From: Pseudomonas sp. KNUC1026
GTDB lineage: Bacteria > Pseudomonadota > Gammaproteobacteria > Pseudomonadales > Pseudomonadaceae
Assembly (NCBI RefSeq): GCF_021650705.1
Contig: NZ_CP087138.1
Span: 124,001-188,000 of the forward strand
Direction: 5' to 3'
DNA length: 64,000 nucleotides
Below, one piece after another: positions 8,986-18,417 of the stretch (positions are counted from its first letter, which is position 1; each line of letters starts with the position of its first letter). The position numbers and the translations under genes were made by a program. The notes beneath the pieces were generated by a model that was given only the letters and a program-made list of their open reading frames with translations, had not been told where the DNA came from and ran no database searches.

Positions 8986-9429
8986 TCAAAGCTTAAAAGG
9001 TTCGCAGATCGAATTGCATCCGCCTTGTGATGCTGTCAAGGAAAGCTCCAGTGTTGTTCCATTCCTTTTGAATTTGACACAATGGCTTCCAGGTGAGAAT
9101 TGCAATATTTGCCCCTGAATCGATGGCGTCCCGTCAGGCTCCAGGCCGCCTCCTGTAGTGTCCTCGCCAGCACCTATGAATACCTGCCCAGACGGAAAGT
9201 TCAGGTACAGTGATCCGTCTGCTTTTTCTACATCTTGCACAATTTTTATAAGGTACTCACCGTCCTGGCCAATACCCAGAAACGCTATGTTGCCAAGATT
9301 GGTTTCCAGCATTTCATCTTGCGAGATACTCCACCAGTCAGGAGCATCGGCGATTCTATGCCTTATCGCTTCCAAATCAAAGATCACGATGGTCGCGGTG
9401 TCGGTTATCACTGAAAATGTGCGAGTCAT
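8986..9429 (-). CDS. DUF6386-like hypothetical protein (possible immunity protein)
   Basis: A 147-residue soluble acidic protein starting MTRTFSVITDTATIVIFDLE, with WWSISQDEMLETNLGNIAFL in the first third. It resembles a small family I recall as DUF6386, found beside polymorphic or type VI toxin genes; biochemical function is unknown. ATG 9429 is preferred over an upstream TTG. It is the last gene of a leftward series of immunity-type genes (11514 down to 8986), all less GC-rich than the surrounding chromosome. Protection against a toxin is inferred from context only. Confidence 0.6.
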   Translation of the reverse strand: MTRTFSVITDTATIVIFDLEAIRHRIADAPDWWSISQDEMLETNLGNIAFLGIGQDGEYLIKIVQDVEKADGSLYLNFPSGQVFIGAGEDTTGGGLEPDGTPSIQGQILQFSPGSHCVKFKRNGTTLELSLTASQGGCNSICEPFKL

Positions 9430-9506
9430 TTTAAGTACTCTGATCAAAGAGGAATTGTGTAAAAAAAGATATTATCTATAAAAAAGCACTGCACCTGGTT
9501 ATCAAT

Positions 9507-10007
9507 TCATTCGATTCTCTTTCCGTCAATCCATAAGCCGCGGTTCAGATAAAGAACGCCCCGCTTTACAAACGCGCAACCCACCAGCTCATTATTTACA
9601 ATGACACACTCTCCAGACAGCGAGTCGTCTTTCAAAGGTAGCACTGTAGCCCTCTCGCTATTTGAGATTGACGATAAATTTTCAACCAGCTCTACCAGCC
9701 CCAACGGCTGATCTTCGGAGCCAGCGAGACTTATCATTCTTCTTTGATATGTGCTCAACAAAAATGCGATTGCTTCATCATGCGGGGCTCCCGCCTGAGT
9801 TTTTCCGGACATAAGGATCGACTTCAACCCGGGAAATTTCGAGTCACCGCCCGCTGAGAGTACCGTGTTGAGATGCTTTAGATAATCCATGGTTCTATTC
9901 ATCCTGTCAGCGATATCCCGCATTAGCAGTCGAGTAAAAGCGAAAAAGCCAGATGCGTGCTTATTCTTAACCCTACAAGGCCGATGGCGCCCAATGACCA
10001 TTTTCAT
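9507..10007 (-). CDS. Hypothetical protein in the immunity-gene row
   Basis: I do not recognise the family. The 166-codon frame contains a helical first part (DIADRMNRTMDYLKHLNTVL), a middle with DEAIAFLLSTYQRRM and a C-terminal strand-rich end (CVIVNNELVGCAFVKRGVLY). The true start is unclear: ATGs at 10007, 9923, 9902 and 9890 are in frame and none has a clear ribosome site. With the first start it overlaps the upstream NTF2-fold gene by 35 bases, hinting at coupling. Codon use and base content match the neighbouring immunity-type genes. Confidence 0.5.
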   Translation of the reverse strand: MKMVIGRHRPCRVKNKHASGFFAFTRLLMRDIADRMNRTMDYLKHLNTVLSAGGDSKFPGLKSILMSGKTQAGAPHDEAIAFLLSTYQRRMISLAGSEDQPLGLVELVENLSSISNSERATVLPLKDDSLSGECVIVNNELVGCAFVKRGVLYLNRGLWIDGKRIE

Positions 10008-10383
10008 CCAGGCGCTGCTTTTCCTTTATTAGCCACGTTTCATTGTGGCGAAACATCGTAAACCTGAAGTGGCTTTTGAAACCAGCACTTTGTTTGACTA
10101 AAAACACTGGCTCATTTTCTTTTTCTACCTCAACGTGATCCCTCTCGGGATCATAGGTGGGAGGAAGGGTGCTCCCTAGATCGACCAATCTATTCCTGTT
10201 CACGCCGTGGTGTATGGAATACTGGTCAAAAATAGCCAGAAGCTTCGCTGCGTATCTATCTCTTATGATTCCTATATCGGAGCCGGGCTCATCGGCTTCA
10301 TCCTGGGCACTGCAGAACTCGATTTCCCAAACGCTCATGGCTGCCATGAAACTCATCAAGGTCTCGTACGCTTCTCTGTTCAT
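9973..10383 (-). CDS. NTF2-fold immunity-type protein
   Basis: A 136-residue acidic protein (MNREAYETLMSFMAAMSVWE...) ending with the strand pair FRFTMFRHNETWLIKEKQR typical of NTF2-like folds. It resembles the NTF2-fold immunity proteins that accompany Rhs/polymorphic toxins. A strong AGGAAGGG ribosome site precedes ATG 10383. It lies between Imm26- and DUF6386-like genes. The toxin it would neutralise is not next to it, so it looks like an orphan immunity gene. The family call is from memory of sequence style and needs a profile search. Confidence 0.55.
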   Translation of the reverse strand: MNREAYETLMSFMAAMSVWEIEFCSAQDEADEPGSDIGIIRDRYAAKLLAIFDQYSIHHGVNRNRLVDLGSTLPPTYDPERDHVEVEKENEPVFLVKQSAGFKSHFRFTMFRHNETWLIKEKQRLDENGHWAPSAL

Positions 10384-10465
10384 AGCCCTTCCTGTTTAAA
10401 AGCGCCCTGGCATCAAACACTATCATCTCATTGACGTTCCTCAGCAACTGAGGATCTATTACCAT
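10298..10465 (-). other. Short open frame, possible gene fragment
   Basis: A 55-codon frame begins MVIDPQLLRNVNEMIVFDAR and ALLNRKGYE before running into the start of the NTF2-fold gene in another frame. The first 29 residues look protein-like; the rest is probably out-of-frame sequence. It may be the head of a gene cut by insertion of the NTF2 gene, or a chance frame. Confidence 0.25.
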
Positions 10466-10480
10466 GGAGAATAGCGTTCA

Positions 10481-10930
10481 TCAGGAAGGGCCGTTTCCCG
10501 ACAGTTGCTGGAGGTAGCTTTGAACAAGCTCAAACCCAGCCACTGCCATCACGTTATATTTTTTTGCCTTGATTTTGTCCAGGTTTCCCAGAAGCACGTC
10601 ATCACAGTACAGGTTATAGGAAACTCTGAAATACCTGAACGTGAGCTTGGTCGGCGTGAGTGGTACATGCCCGACAATAACCCACTCACCACTGTTCAGT
10701 TTTTCTGTGGAAGTGAATATCAGCTGCTCCCGACCTCTGGCGTTTTCAAACTGTAGATAATCCCGTTCGATCAACTCAAGTTCAAGGTCGCTGGATGAAA
10801 TTTGCATCACGCCGAAAGAAAATATCTTCTTGAACCGGTCTTTGAATACACTGACGATTTGGCACAGTGCAAAGCCACCTGCGGTAATGGGCAGAAGAAA
10901 TAAATCACCAGGCTCGAATTTATGCTTCAT
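10481..10930 (-). CDS. Imm26-family immunity-type protein
   Basis: A 149-residue protein with the start typical of Imm26 proteins: KFEPGDLFLLPITAGGFALC, then QIVSVFKDRFKKIFSFGVMQ, a beta-rich domain. Family members are predicted immunity proteins of bacterial polymorphic-toxin systems. GAGGGAG just upstream of ATG 10930 supports the start. No toxin domain is adjacent; the gene lies in a run of four or five different immunity families, so it is probably an orphan acquired for defence against toxins of rivals. Confidence 0.65.
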   Translation of the reverse strand: MKHKFEPGDLFLLPITAGGFALCQIVSVFKDRFKKIFSFGVMQISSSDLELELIERDYLQFENARGREQLIFTSTEKLNSGEWVIVGHVPLTPTKLTFRYFRVSYNLYCDDVLLGNLDKIKAKKYNVMAVAGFELVQSYLQQLSGNGPS

Positions 10931-11043
10931 GTTCCCTCCCTCATAGTTCTCATCGCTTATTTCCTGGGTGTGGTGAGATATATGGAAATCTGCGGCGCTG
11001 CGACGCTTCGCAATACACCCTGCGCACTCAAGTATTCATGGCC

Positions 11044-11514
11044 TCATACGTCCAGTATCGCCTGCCGTACGGTTGCACTAAAAAACGCTTCGAAACTGTC
11101 ATAGGCCAGGACTTTCAATTTATCTCGCTTGAAAGAAAGCCCGGTTTCAACAACCGCAGGCTTTCCCGAAGAACCGAGCGAATGGGTGTCGATTGAATAA
11201 ATCGGGCCATAGCCGGATGACTTTACGACAATCATTCCGGCGTCAGCATCACCTTGGCTCCTGGCAGTTTCGGTAGCAAAATATACGCAGGGGGCCTCAT
11301 CGGGCTTTAAACCACTCTGGGTGATTCCATAAAAAGTCTCACCACCAAAAGACAATGCACCGAACCTTCTTAAAAAAATTTTATAATCTTCGGGAAAATT
11401 GACTTTCAGTGCATTTTCGAATTCCGTTATAGCCTCATCACTGCAGCCCCCGGCGAATGCAGGGTCGTCTTGACTAGCAGCCATCTCATGTTTCAAAACA
11501 TCGACATAGCTCAT
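11044..11514 (-). CDS. SMI1/KNR4 (SUKH) family immunity-type protein
   Basis: A 156-residue SUKH-domain protein. The family pattern is clear in CSDEAITEFENALKVNFPED followed by YKIFLRRFGALSFGGETFYG and, later, the conserved late helix YDSFEAFF. SUKH proteins are widespread immunity proteins against nuclease and other toxins. It is the most upstream intact gene of the orphan immunity row and is followed (downstream, leftwards) by Imm26-like and NTF2-like genes. About 20 bases on its upstream side is a degraded toxin-like fragment that may once have been its partner. Confidence 0.75.
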   Translation of the reverse strand: MSYVDVLKHEMAASQDDPAFAGGCSDEAITEFENALKVNFPEDYKIFLRRFGALSFGGETFYGITQSGLKPDEAPCVYFATETARSQGDADAGMIVVKSSGYGPIYSIDTHSLGSSGKPAVVETGLSFKRDKLKVLAYDSFEAFFSATVRQAILDV

Positions 11515-11531
11515 GAATTAATCTCAGAAGG

Positions 11532-11801
11532 TCAGTTCTTAATTTGCCTTCCAGGCTCTGCATGAAGTAAGCAAGCAGCACCTGTAGGCCCGCAGCCATG
11601 CTGCGCGATGTCCTCATCAAAGCCAATGAAATCGCTGGATTTGTCGCCATCATCGCGCAGCTTAGCTGCGCTCCTGCGTAAGCTTGACATTTCCGTACAG
11701 AACCTAACAGCGGGCGTGGCAAAAGCGCTGCGCAGGCGCAGGGTCGGCACCGGGCCGCTCTCGGCCAGATCGTGTCCCGGGAAGTGGTGTAATTGAACCA
11801 A
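11532..11801 (-). pseudogene. Degraded fragment of a VasX-like toxin N-terminus
   Basis: The frame includes AESGPVPTLRLRSAFATPA, which matches the VasX-like protein encoded at 16.9 kb in NDPVPVGRC...LPLRSAFATPAG. The DNA also shows similarity (GGCACCGGGCCGCTCTCGGC here, GGCACCGGGTCGTTCTCGGC there). The metal-binding-like cysteines are lost, no ribosome site is present and the frame decays after about 45 codons. It appears to be the remnant of a second toxin gene whose immunity genes may survive beside it. Confidence 0.5.
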
Positions 11802-12000
11802 CCGAAGCCGCCCGGTGAGTGAATGCGGATGGTCATCGTGGCTCTTGGCTAAGGGTGAGTCACGCCACTACTTGGGACACGATCAATCGCGGCTTCTATC
11901 AGCAAGCAACCATTCGCATCATATGCGAGGCTTCCTGCGTGGTCCGTACGGGTGAACCTTGCCTGCTATCGTGACCGGTTTTTTTCAGAGCCAAGGTAAC

Positions 12001-12786
12001 TCACGGCGCGGTGGTGGACTCACGGTCGATGTCCTCGGGCCACTTCACCTTCGGCGCCCAGCGGCGGAGGGGGCTGTACCAGACGAGTTCGTTCGGGTCG
12101 CGTGGGGGGTCGAAGGGGGAGGGCTTCGGGGCCTTTTTCCATGTAGGTGTGGATGTAGAGCCACGGGTCTTCGGATGCGTTGTTGTAAGTCATGCGAAAT
12201 CGATCGATGACTTCGTTCGTGCCGGGTTTGACGATTGAGAGAGTGATGCCATATTGGTGATTAGACCCTGAGCTGTAATAGAAAAACTCTGCACGAACTT
12301 GTGACCAGTCGTAGACGGCGGTTTCGATGGGCCAAGGGCTGAATGGGGCTGTCCAGTGAGGTTTGAAGTTATAGGCGTAGATTTTTTGGCGTGCACGATT
12401 GAAGCGAATGGGTTCGTTTAGTGGTGTACTCAGATCTATTCTTAGTAGGGGTATCGATAAAGCTATGATCAGTGCAGATAATAAAAAAAGATAATACCCT
12501 CTTCCCGTTCGAGCATTCGCCAGTCCACGATCATAGAGTATATCAGCCAAGGCATGAATATTAGTGTCGGCAGCGAGCACACTGTAGCCCCGCCCCTGTA
12601 GAGCACGCTAACTCTCGAGACCTCGATCAAGGTCTGGTTTCCCATATTGAAATCGCCCCGGTATCGGAACTCACATTCTGTGGTGTGACTGCACTCGTCA
12701 GGAGAAATTAGATCTTTCTTCCAGCCTTTGCAGGGTGGTATCAACTGAGGGGATGGCCGAGGGGGACGTCTGCGAAGTGAACTCAT
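12001..12786 (-). CDS. Membrane protein, second copy of the VasX-associated protein (frames broken)
   Basis: Paralogue of the protein at 13004-13783. Shared blocks are LIPPCKGWKKDL near the start, then hydrophobic segments, then NEPIRFNRARQKIYAYNFKP, IVKPGTNEVIDRF and DPWLYIHTYMEKGP, ending PEDIDRESTTAP at TGA 12001-12003. Two frame breaks occur: one near 12505 (one base missing) and one near 12110 (two bases missing compared with the paralogue). It resembles what I recall as DUF6708 proteins next to VasX-type toxins. Membrane location and adjacency suggest immunity against a membrane-active toxin. It may be a decayed or wrongly sequenced spare immunity gene. Confidence 0.55.
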
Positions 12787-13003
12787 GAATTCTTCTGTTT
12801 TGGAATTTATGACTGGTTGAGTTTTTATATAATTTAGGTAGATCGACATTTTAAAGTGAGCCAATTTTTTTAATTAGCTGTGCTGGGTTTTTTTTCTCGC
12901 GCATGCACCCCGTTAACCTGTCTAAGATAAAACCACAATGGTTAACGCCACTGAATGGGTTCTTTTCTGAAATTCGTACATGCAACGATCAGTATCAGTG
13001 TTT

Positions 13004-13783
13004 TCAGGGCGCAGTTGTGGACTCACGGTCGATGTCCTCGGGCCACTTCACCTTGGGCGCCCAGCGGCGGAGGGGGCTGTACCAGACGAGTTCGTTCGGG
13101 TCGCGTGGGGTGTCGAAGGGTGGGAGGGCGTCGGGGCCTTTTTCCATGTAGGTGTGGATGTAGAGCCACGGGTCTTCGCAAAGCGTTTCGTAGTTCAAGG
13201 GAAAGCGGTCGATGACTTCGTTTGTGCCGGGTTTGACGATTGAGAGCATCGTGCCGCACCTATGATTAGTCCCGGACCCGCGTGACCAGAGCTCTGCTCT
13301 GACTTGTGACCACTCGTAGACCTCGATTTCAACAGGCCATGAACACCAAGGATTCCACCCGCAGGGTTTGAAGTTGTACGCATAGACTTTTTGACGAGCG
13401 CGATTGAACCGAATGGGTTCGTTTCGGGGAGCACTGAAATCCAGTCGGTATGCAATCATGACTGTGAAACTCATCACCACGATGGAGAGCATGTCAATAG
13501 TCAGCGGAATGATGCTCGGCGAAAGGAGGTGACGGTAAATCATTTGCGCTTCAAGAAAGCAAGTTGGCAGCATCAACAGTATTAGCAGTACGCCAAAGCC
13601 GCGAACAGAAAAGCTATGTCTTGGGACCTCAACGTATATGCCATTTCTATAAAGAGGGTATTCCGCATTTTCCGGCGTGCTTCGAGTAATGGCTCCCGGT
13701 GCAGCCAGATCAGCTTTCCAACCTTTACAGGGAGGCAGCAGGGTTGGAGTGTTTACGGTCGTGTCAGGCTGTCGGGAAAACAT
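13004..13783 (-). CDS. Membrane protein directly downstream of the VasX-like toxin, probable immunity protein (DUF6708-like)
   Basis: A 259-residue protein: soluble N-terminus with LLPPCKGWKADL, two hydrophobic segments around residues 62-80 (VLLILLMLPTCFLEAQM) and 90-112 (IPLTIDMLSIVVMSFTVMIA), then a conserved soluble domain (NEPIRFNRARQKVYAYNFKP, SIVKPGTNEVIDRF, WLYIHTYMEKGP). It starts 8 bases after the reconstructed toxin stop, so the two are surely co-expressed. VasX of Vibrio cholerae is neutralised by a membrane immunity protein encoded next door; by analogy this is the cognate immunity protein. DUF6708 is my recollection of the family name. Confidence 0.65.
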   Translation of the reverse strand: MFSRQPDTTVNTPTLLPPCKGWKADLAAPGAITRSTPENAEYPLYRNGIYVEVPRHSFSVRGFGVLLILLMLPTCFLEAQMIYRHLLSPSIIPLTIDMLSIVVMSFTVMIAYRLDFSAPRNEPIRFNRARQKVYAYNFKPCGWNPWCSWPVEIEVYEWSQVRAELWSRGSGTNHRCGTMLSIVKPGTNEVIDRFPLNYETLCEDPWLYIHTYMEKGPDALPPFDTPRDPNELVWYSPLRRWAPKVKWPEDIDRESTTAP

Positions 13784-13791
13784 GAAATTCG

Positions 13792-16700
13792 CTACTCGAT
13801 GTGATGGTAAGTGGCTGTGAGCTGGATCTGGTATCTGGCCAAAATATAACCACGATCTCCACGAATTTTAAAAGGTGCCTTTTTCTTAATAATATCCCAC
13901 CTTCTATGACCAGTAATCGTTCTTCGAAGATCTCCTGCTGCCTTTCGATTCTATGTTTACTTTGATCCAGGTCGGCTACTTCGCTTGCATCACTGAGCAC
14001 GAATTTCCCCTGGTATTCTGATCTGGCTATCAATATCCGAGGACCGCTCCGGTGCCATTGTCGTAAATTTCGAAAGAGTACCGTGAAGTTGTTTGGCTGT
14101 AATTAGGCAGTTTTATCCTGTAGCTCAGGATGTCCCGGTTGGAGAATTCAGGGCCGCCCCCACAGCAGGCAGCGGCCTCGTTTTTCTGAAACACCTTCAC
14201 TGATGAAAGTGGATTGCTTGAACGTATACGCGGCTGCACCTATATAGGCCACATTGAGCTCGTTCACTGATAGCGCTGATTGTTCAGCGGTCAGCCACAC
14301 CCTATTAGTTGCAGGTAATCCCCAAAGGCATTTTCTTGCCCACATTTCCATTGGCGAGGACTGCTGGGATTTCGCGTAAGAGACCAAGACGTAGGTAGTT
14401 AAAGCGATGAGCAACCCTATTCCCAGCCAGCCAAGTAAAAGTCCGCCGGCATAGGCTGCATAAACCAAAGACCCTGTTGAGGCGAAAGCTGTAAAACTTG
14501 CAATTCTATATACTCCAGCAGCTTTATCATCCCCCACCAGTGCAAGCCGATTTGCTGCAATGCGATATTGTGTCCCATCCATTAATCCAGCGAGAGCAGC
14601 CACAATGCTTCCACCTTTGACGAGTCCCTTACCTACGACCAATGCATCTTTTCCCCGGATACTTATCCACTGAGGCCGAGCCACCTGCACCGCAAACCCC
14701 GCCGCCTCAACTCCCATCCCGATCACCCCAAAGGTCGCCGACCCCACCGCCGCCAACGCCTCTGCCCGTTCATCACTGGCAACCTCCAATAGCGCTTTGT
14801 ACATTACGCAGCAAACTGTCCTGCTGAAACCACAACCCACCCAGGCTCAGCAGCATCGGCGCGGTCCCAGGCTTGTATCCTTTCACTGCATCCTGCAAGT
14901 CCCACAGCGCATTCCTGGCCAGCAACTGCGCCACAGAGGCGTTGATCTTCAGCTCCTGCACGCTGTTCGCCAGGCCACTTTGCAACCCGCCCAACCCAAT
15001 ACCGATGGCACGCACATTGGCCATTGCTCCGTTACGCGCGAGCTCGCCCGCCTGGGCAAGCCGTGCCTTCAGCGCGCCAGCACTTTCCAGCGTCCAGAGG
15101 GTGACGGTGATCAGCTTCTCGCTGCGGGTTGAGATGGCAGCGGTGAATGCGGCGTTCATGACTGTTGCGCGTACTTTCGCCTGGCCCGGTTTGCGCAGGT
15201 TGTCGTCCAGCGTCTTGATGAAGGCTTCGGTGCGGGTGCGCAGGGTGTTGTTGAGCAACTTCAGGTATTCGCCAACCGTGAGTTGCACCGTCATGGGCGT
15301 GAAGTACAGGCCTGCATAGCGCAGCATGGCGATGCTGTGGAGATGGCCGACCAGCGCCCGTGCCTGCTGGCTGAGCCGGGGGCCGAGGGTGTGCTGGGCG
15401 TTATTGGCGGCGGCGAGCAGTTGGGCGCTGGCGTTCTGCACTGCCTCGGTCATCAGCTTCTTGCCGTCATCGCTGGTGATCAGGCTTTTGACGAAGTCGT
15501 ACACCTTATACAGGTCATCGCCAGCCAGGCCGGTTTTCACCAGATCGAGCAGCGCTTCATGCTTGGCGACCAAGCCTTGGTAGAACAAGCTATCGGTGTC
15601 TTCGAGCAGGCGTTTCCATAGTGCCTGGGTCGGCCCCAGTGGCTGATCTTCAACGGATAGCCGCTCGGTCGGGCCGCCACCCAGCACGGCTGATACCATC
15701 TGGATGAAACCTTGAATCGACAGCGGGCAGTCGGCGCTGTAATCGTGCTTGGTGATCAGCGTGAATAGAGGATCGGCGCTGTGTTGGGCGTAAAGCGCAC
15801 TCAACGCGTCGACGCTCTTTTGCCAGCGATCGAGCTCGCTCTGGTAAGCCGTTTCGAATGCCGCTCGGGCACTTTCGTCATAGCGTTCATCGAGCCGGGC
15901 CAGCGCCTCCTCGCGATGCTCTGCGGTGACCGCAGCGGCGTTCACTGGTGGCAGGATGACTTTATCGCCGGCATAGCCGCTGTTCCATTTCTCGCGACGC
16001 GCACGCTCCTCTTCGACCGCCTCCTCCGCCTGCGCCTCGGCGCTGCGCTCATAGGCCGCGCGCAGGCCGAGCAACGTTTGCGAGGTGAAGCATTCGAAGC
16101 GCCGCTGCGGCTCGGCCCGCCATTGCTGCATGGCCTCGAACCGCGCCAGGCGCTGGGCGTTGAGCTCTTGCAGCACGCCGACCGGGTCGTCGAGGGTGAG
16201 CGCCAGCACGCCTTGCGGCAGTTTTTCGCGCTCGGTCAGTGTCTGGATGTAGGCCTGAAATACATGGGGCAGTTTCCAGCGCGAGCAGAAGCCGTGAGTG
16301 CTGGCGAATTTATCAAGCTGTCGGGTTGCAAATTCCAGCACCGAATCCAGGCCCATGTGCTTAGCCGCCATGGCGATGCCAAGCTGCGCCGGCTGTTCGC
16401 GGGCGACCGCAAGGTCCACTTTCCGAAAGCGCGCCCCTAGCGGCGACCCGCCTTGCACGGCCTTTTTATGAAGATCAAGCACCTCACCCGGCCAAGGGTC
16501 GTTGGCGAAAGCCAGCCAGGCCTTGCTGTAGCGGGCGGTGTCGATATTGATGAAGGAGGCAGGAAGCTGGTGATTGTTACGGATGCACTGCTCGGTGACC
16601 GGCGCCGGCGGGGCGAGCGGCATCTGCAACGGCACGAACTGCCGCAACAGGCCTTGCTCGGTCACCTCGTAGGCCTGCCATACCCGGGCGTCGAGCAGGA

Positions 16701-16902
16701 CGTACAGGTAACCCTGTCGCAGTGTGCGCAACTGGCCCAATTGCGCTGTGGTTACATCGGCGTCGATATCACCGGCCGGCGTGGCAAAGGCACTGCGCAG
16801 CGGCAGGATCGGCAAGCCAGCACGCTGGCAGGTGGCGCAACGGCCCACCGGCACCGGGTCGTTCTCGGCCAGGAGGATTTCGAGGGGTGAGTGCTGCTTC
16901 AT
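13792..16902 (-). CDS. VasX-like type VI secretion toxin (frame broken in C-terminal third)
   Basis: A large protein of about 1,030 residues when frames are joined. The N-terminus has the VasX-type pattern GRCATCQRAGLPILPLRSAF and then RQGYLYVLLDARVWQAYEV. The middle is long, helical and charged. The C-terminal part has strong membrane segments (VGSATFGVIGMGVEAAGFAV; YAGGLLLGWLGIGLLIALTT), as expected for a pore-forming effector that depolarises target membranes. Frame changes occur near 14812, 14155, 14040 and 13885, and the last frame ends RYQIQLTATYHHIE at TAG 13792-13794. Four changes in one gene suggest either real decay or several sequence errors. No VgrG or T6SS structural gene is in the window. 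Confidence 0.7.
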
Positions 16903-17005
16903 GGTGGGGGAACCCGTTCCGGCTGCTCGGGAAGCGCATGGGAGCATGCCGGGAACGGGCGGTTGAATAGGCGAAGCTCTGGAACCCGCTTCGCTCACGC
17001 GGGCC

Positions 17006-18317
17006 TTACAGCCGTTTGGCGAACTGCTCCACGGCGCCGACCACCTCGCGTGCGCCGTTCTGGATCTCGACGATCACCGAGCCCGCCTGGCGCGCCAGCC
17101 CCAGGCCCTGTTCGGCCTGGGCGCGGCTGCCGCCCATGTTCTGCACCGCATCGTTGACCAGCGTCTGGTTTTTCTGCACCACGCTGACGATGTCGTCGGT
17201 CGCGGTGCTGGTGCGCGCTGCCAGCTGGCGCACTTCATCGGCCACCACCGCAAAGCCCCGGCCTTGCTCGCCGGCCCGCGCCGCTTCGATGGCCGCGTTG
17301 AGCGCCAGCAGGTTGGTTTGCTGGGCGATGCCGCCGATGGTCTGCACGATGGAGCTGATCAGCAGCGATTGCTCACCCAACGCTTCGATGCCGACCGCAG
17401 CCGAGGTCATCTGCTCGACAATGGTGTTCATGGTCGAGACGGTTTCATGCACCACCTGCGCGCCCCGATTGGCCACCGAATCGGTGCGCTGGGAAATCTC
17501 GTAGGCGGTGCGCGCCGCAGAGCTCACTTCCTGCTCACGCTGCACCTGCTCGGTCACGGGTGTGGCGAACTTAACCACCTTGGCCAGCTTCTTGTTCACG
17601 TCATAGACCGGGTTGTAGGAAGCCTCCAGCCATACCTCGTGGCCGCGCGAGTCGATGCGCTTGAAGCGGTCGGCCACGAAGCGCCCGGCGTTGAGGGTTT
17701 CCCAGAACTGCTTCATAGGCAGGCGCCGCCACGTCTTCGGTGGTGCAGAACATGCTGTGGTGTTTGCCGACGATCTGCCCCAGCGCGTAACCCATGGCGT
17801 CGAGAAAATGCGTGTTGGCCCACAGCACTCGGCCGTCGAGGCTGAATTCGATCACTGCGGTGGAGCGCTGCAGGGCATTGAGCAACGCGGCATTTTCCTC
17901 GGCTTTATCCAGCGCGGCCGTAGCGTCCGAACCGTAAGCGACCATAGCGATGACCTTGCCCTGCTCGTCGAACTGCGGCACCCAGGTCGCGCGCATCCAG
18001 GCGAGGGTGCCGTCGGCTTTTATAAAGCGGTAGTCATCGCTCACGCTGGTGCCGTTCTTCATGGCCTGGATGAAGTTCTTGTAGCAGTTGAGCTCTTTGA
18101 CATAAGCGGGCGTGAAATTGCCCAGCGGCTTGCCTACCACGGCGTTTTCGGTGTTGCCCAGCAAGGCGATGAAATTGGCGTTGGCGGCCTTGATGACCAT
18201 GTCACGGTCCAGCGTCACGCTGATCATTGCCCCGTCCAACTGGCTTCTCAGGCTCCGGAGCGCGTTCAACTCCAACTGCTGTTGCTGCAGTTTGTTTTTA
18301 AGTTTGCTGTTGAACAT
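17006..18317 (-). CDS. BdlA-like soluble PAS-PAS methyl-accepting chemotaxis protein (one frame break)
   Basis: Cytoplasmic chemoreceptor without transmembrane segments: a short coiled start, two PAS domains (about residues 30-130 and 150-250; [20 protein letters not shown] and [17 protein letters not shown]) and a C-terminal signalling hairpin with the hallmark [20 protein letters not shown]. It matches the layout of BdlA, the P. aeruginosa biofilm-dispersion sensor, and is close to the intact gene at 39777-41099. A frame break near 17713 (one extra base after AAPAY) is placed exactly by alignment with that paralogue. ATG 18317 has GGATGAG upstream. Ligands are unknown; redox or oxygen sensing by PAS cofactors is typical. 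Confidence 0.85.
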
Positions 18318-18417
18318 GGGGCACTCATCCAAGGAGTCGGTTAACACGATATCGAACCGGCCCGCAAAACCTTGAGGGCCGGCACCAGCGGCGCAATGCC
18401 GCGCCGGCGCCTTGAGC

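Noticed and set aside
14642..15132. Plus-strand frames across the VasX-like gene
   Set aside because: They are antisense and lack ribosome sites or domains; the minus-strand protein is clearly the coding one.
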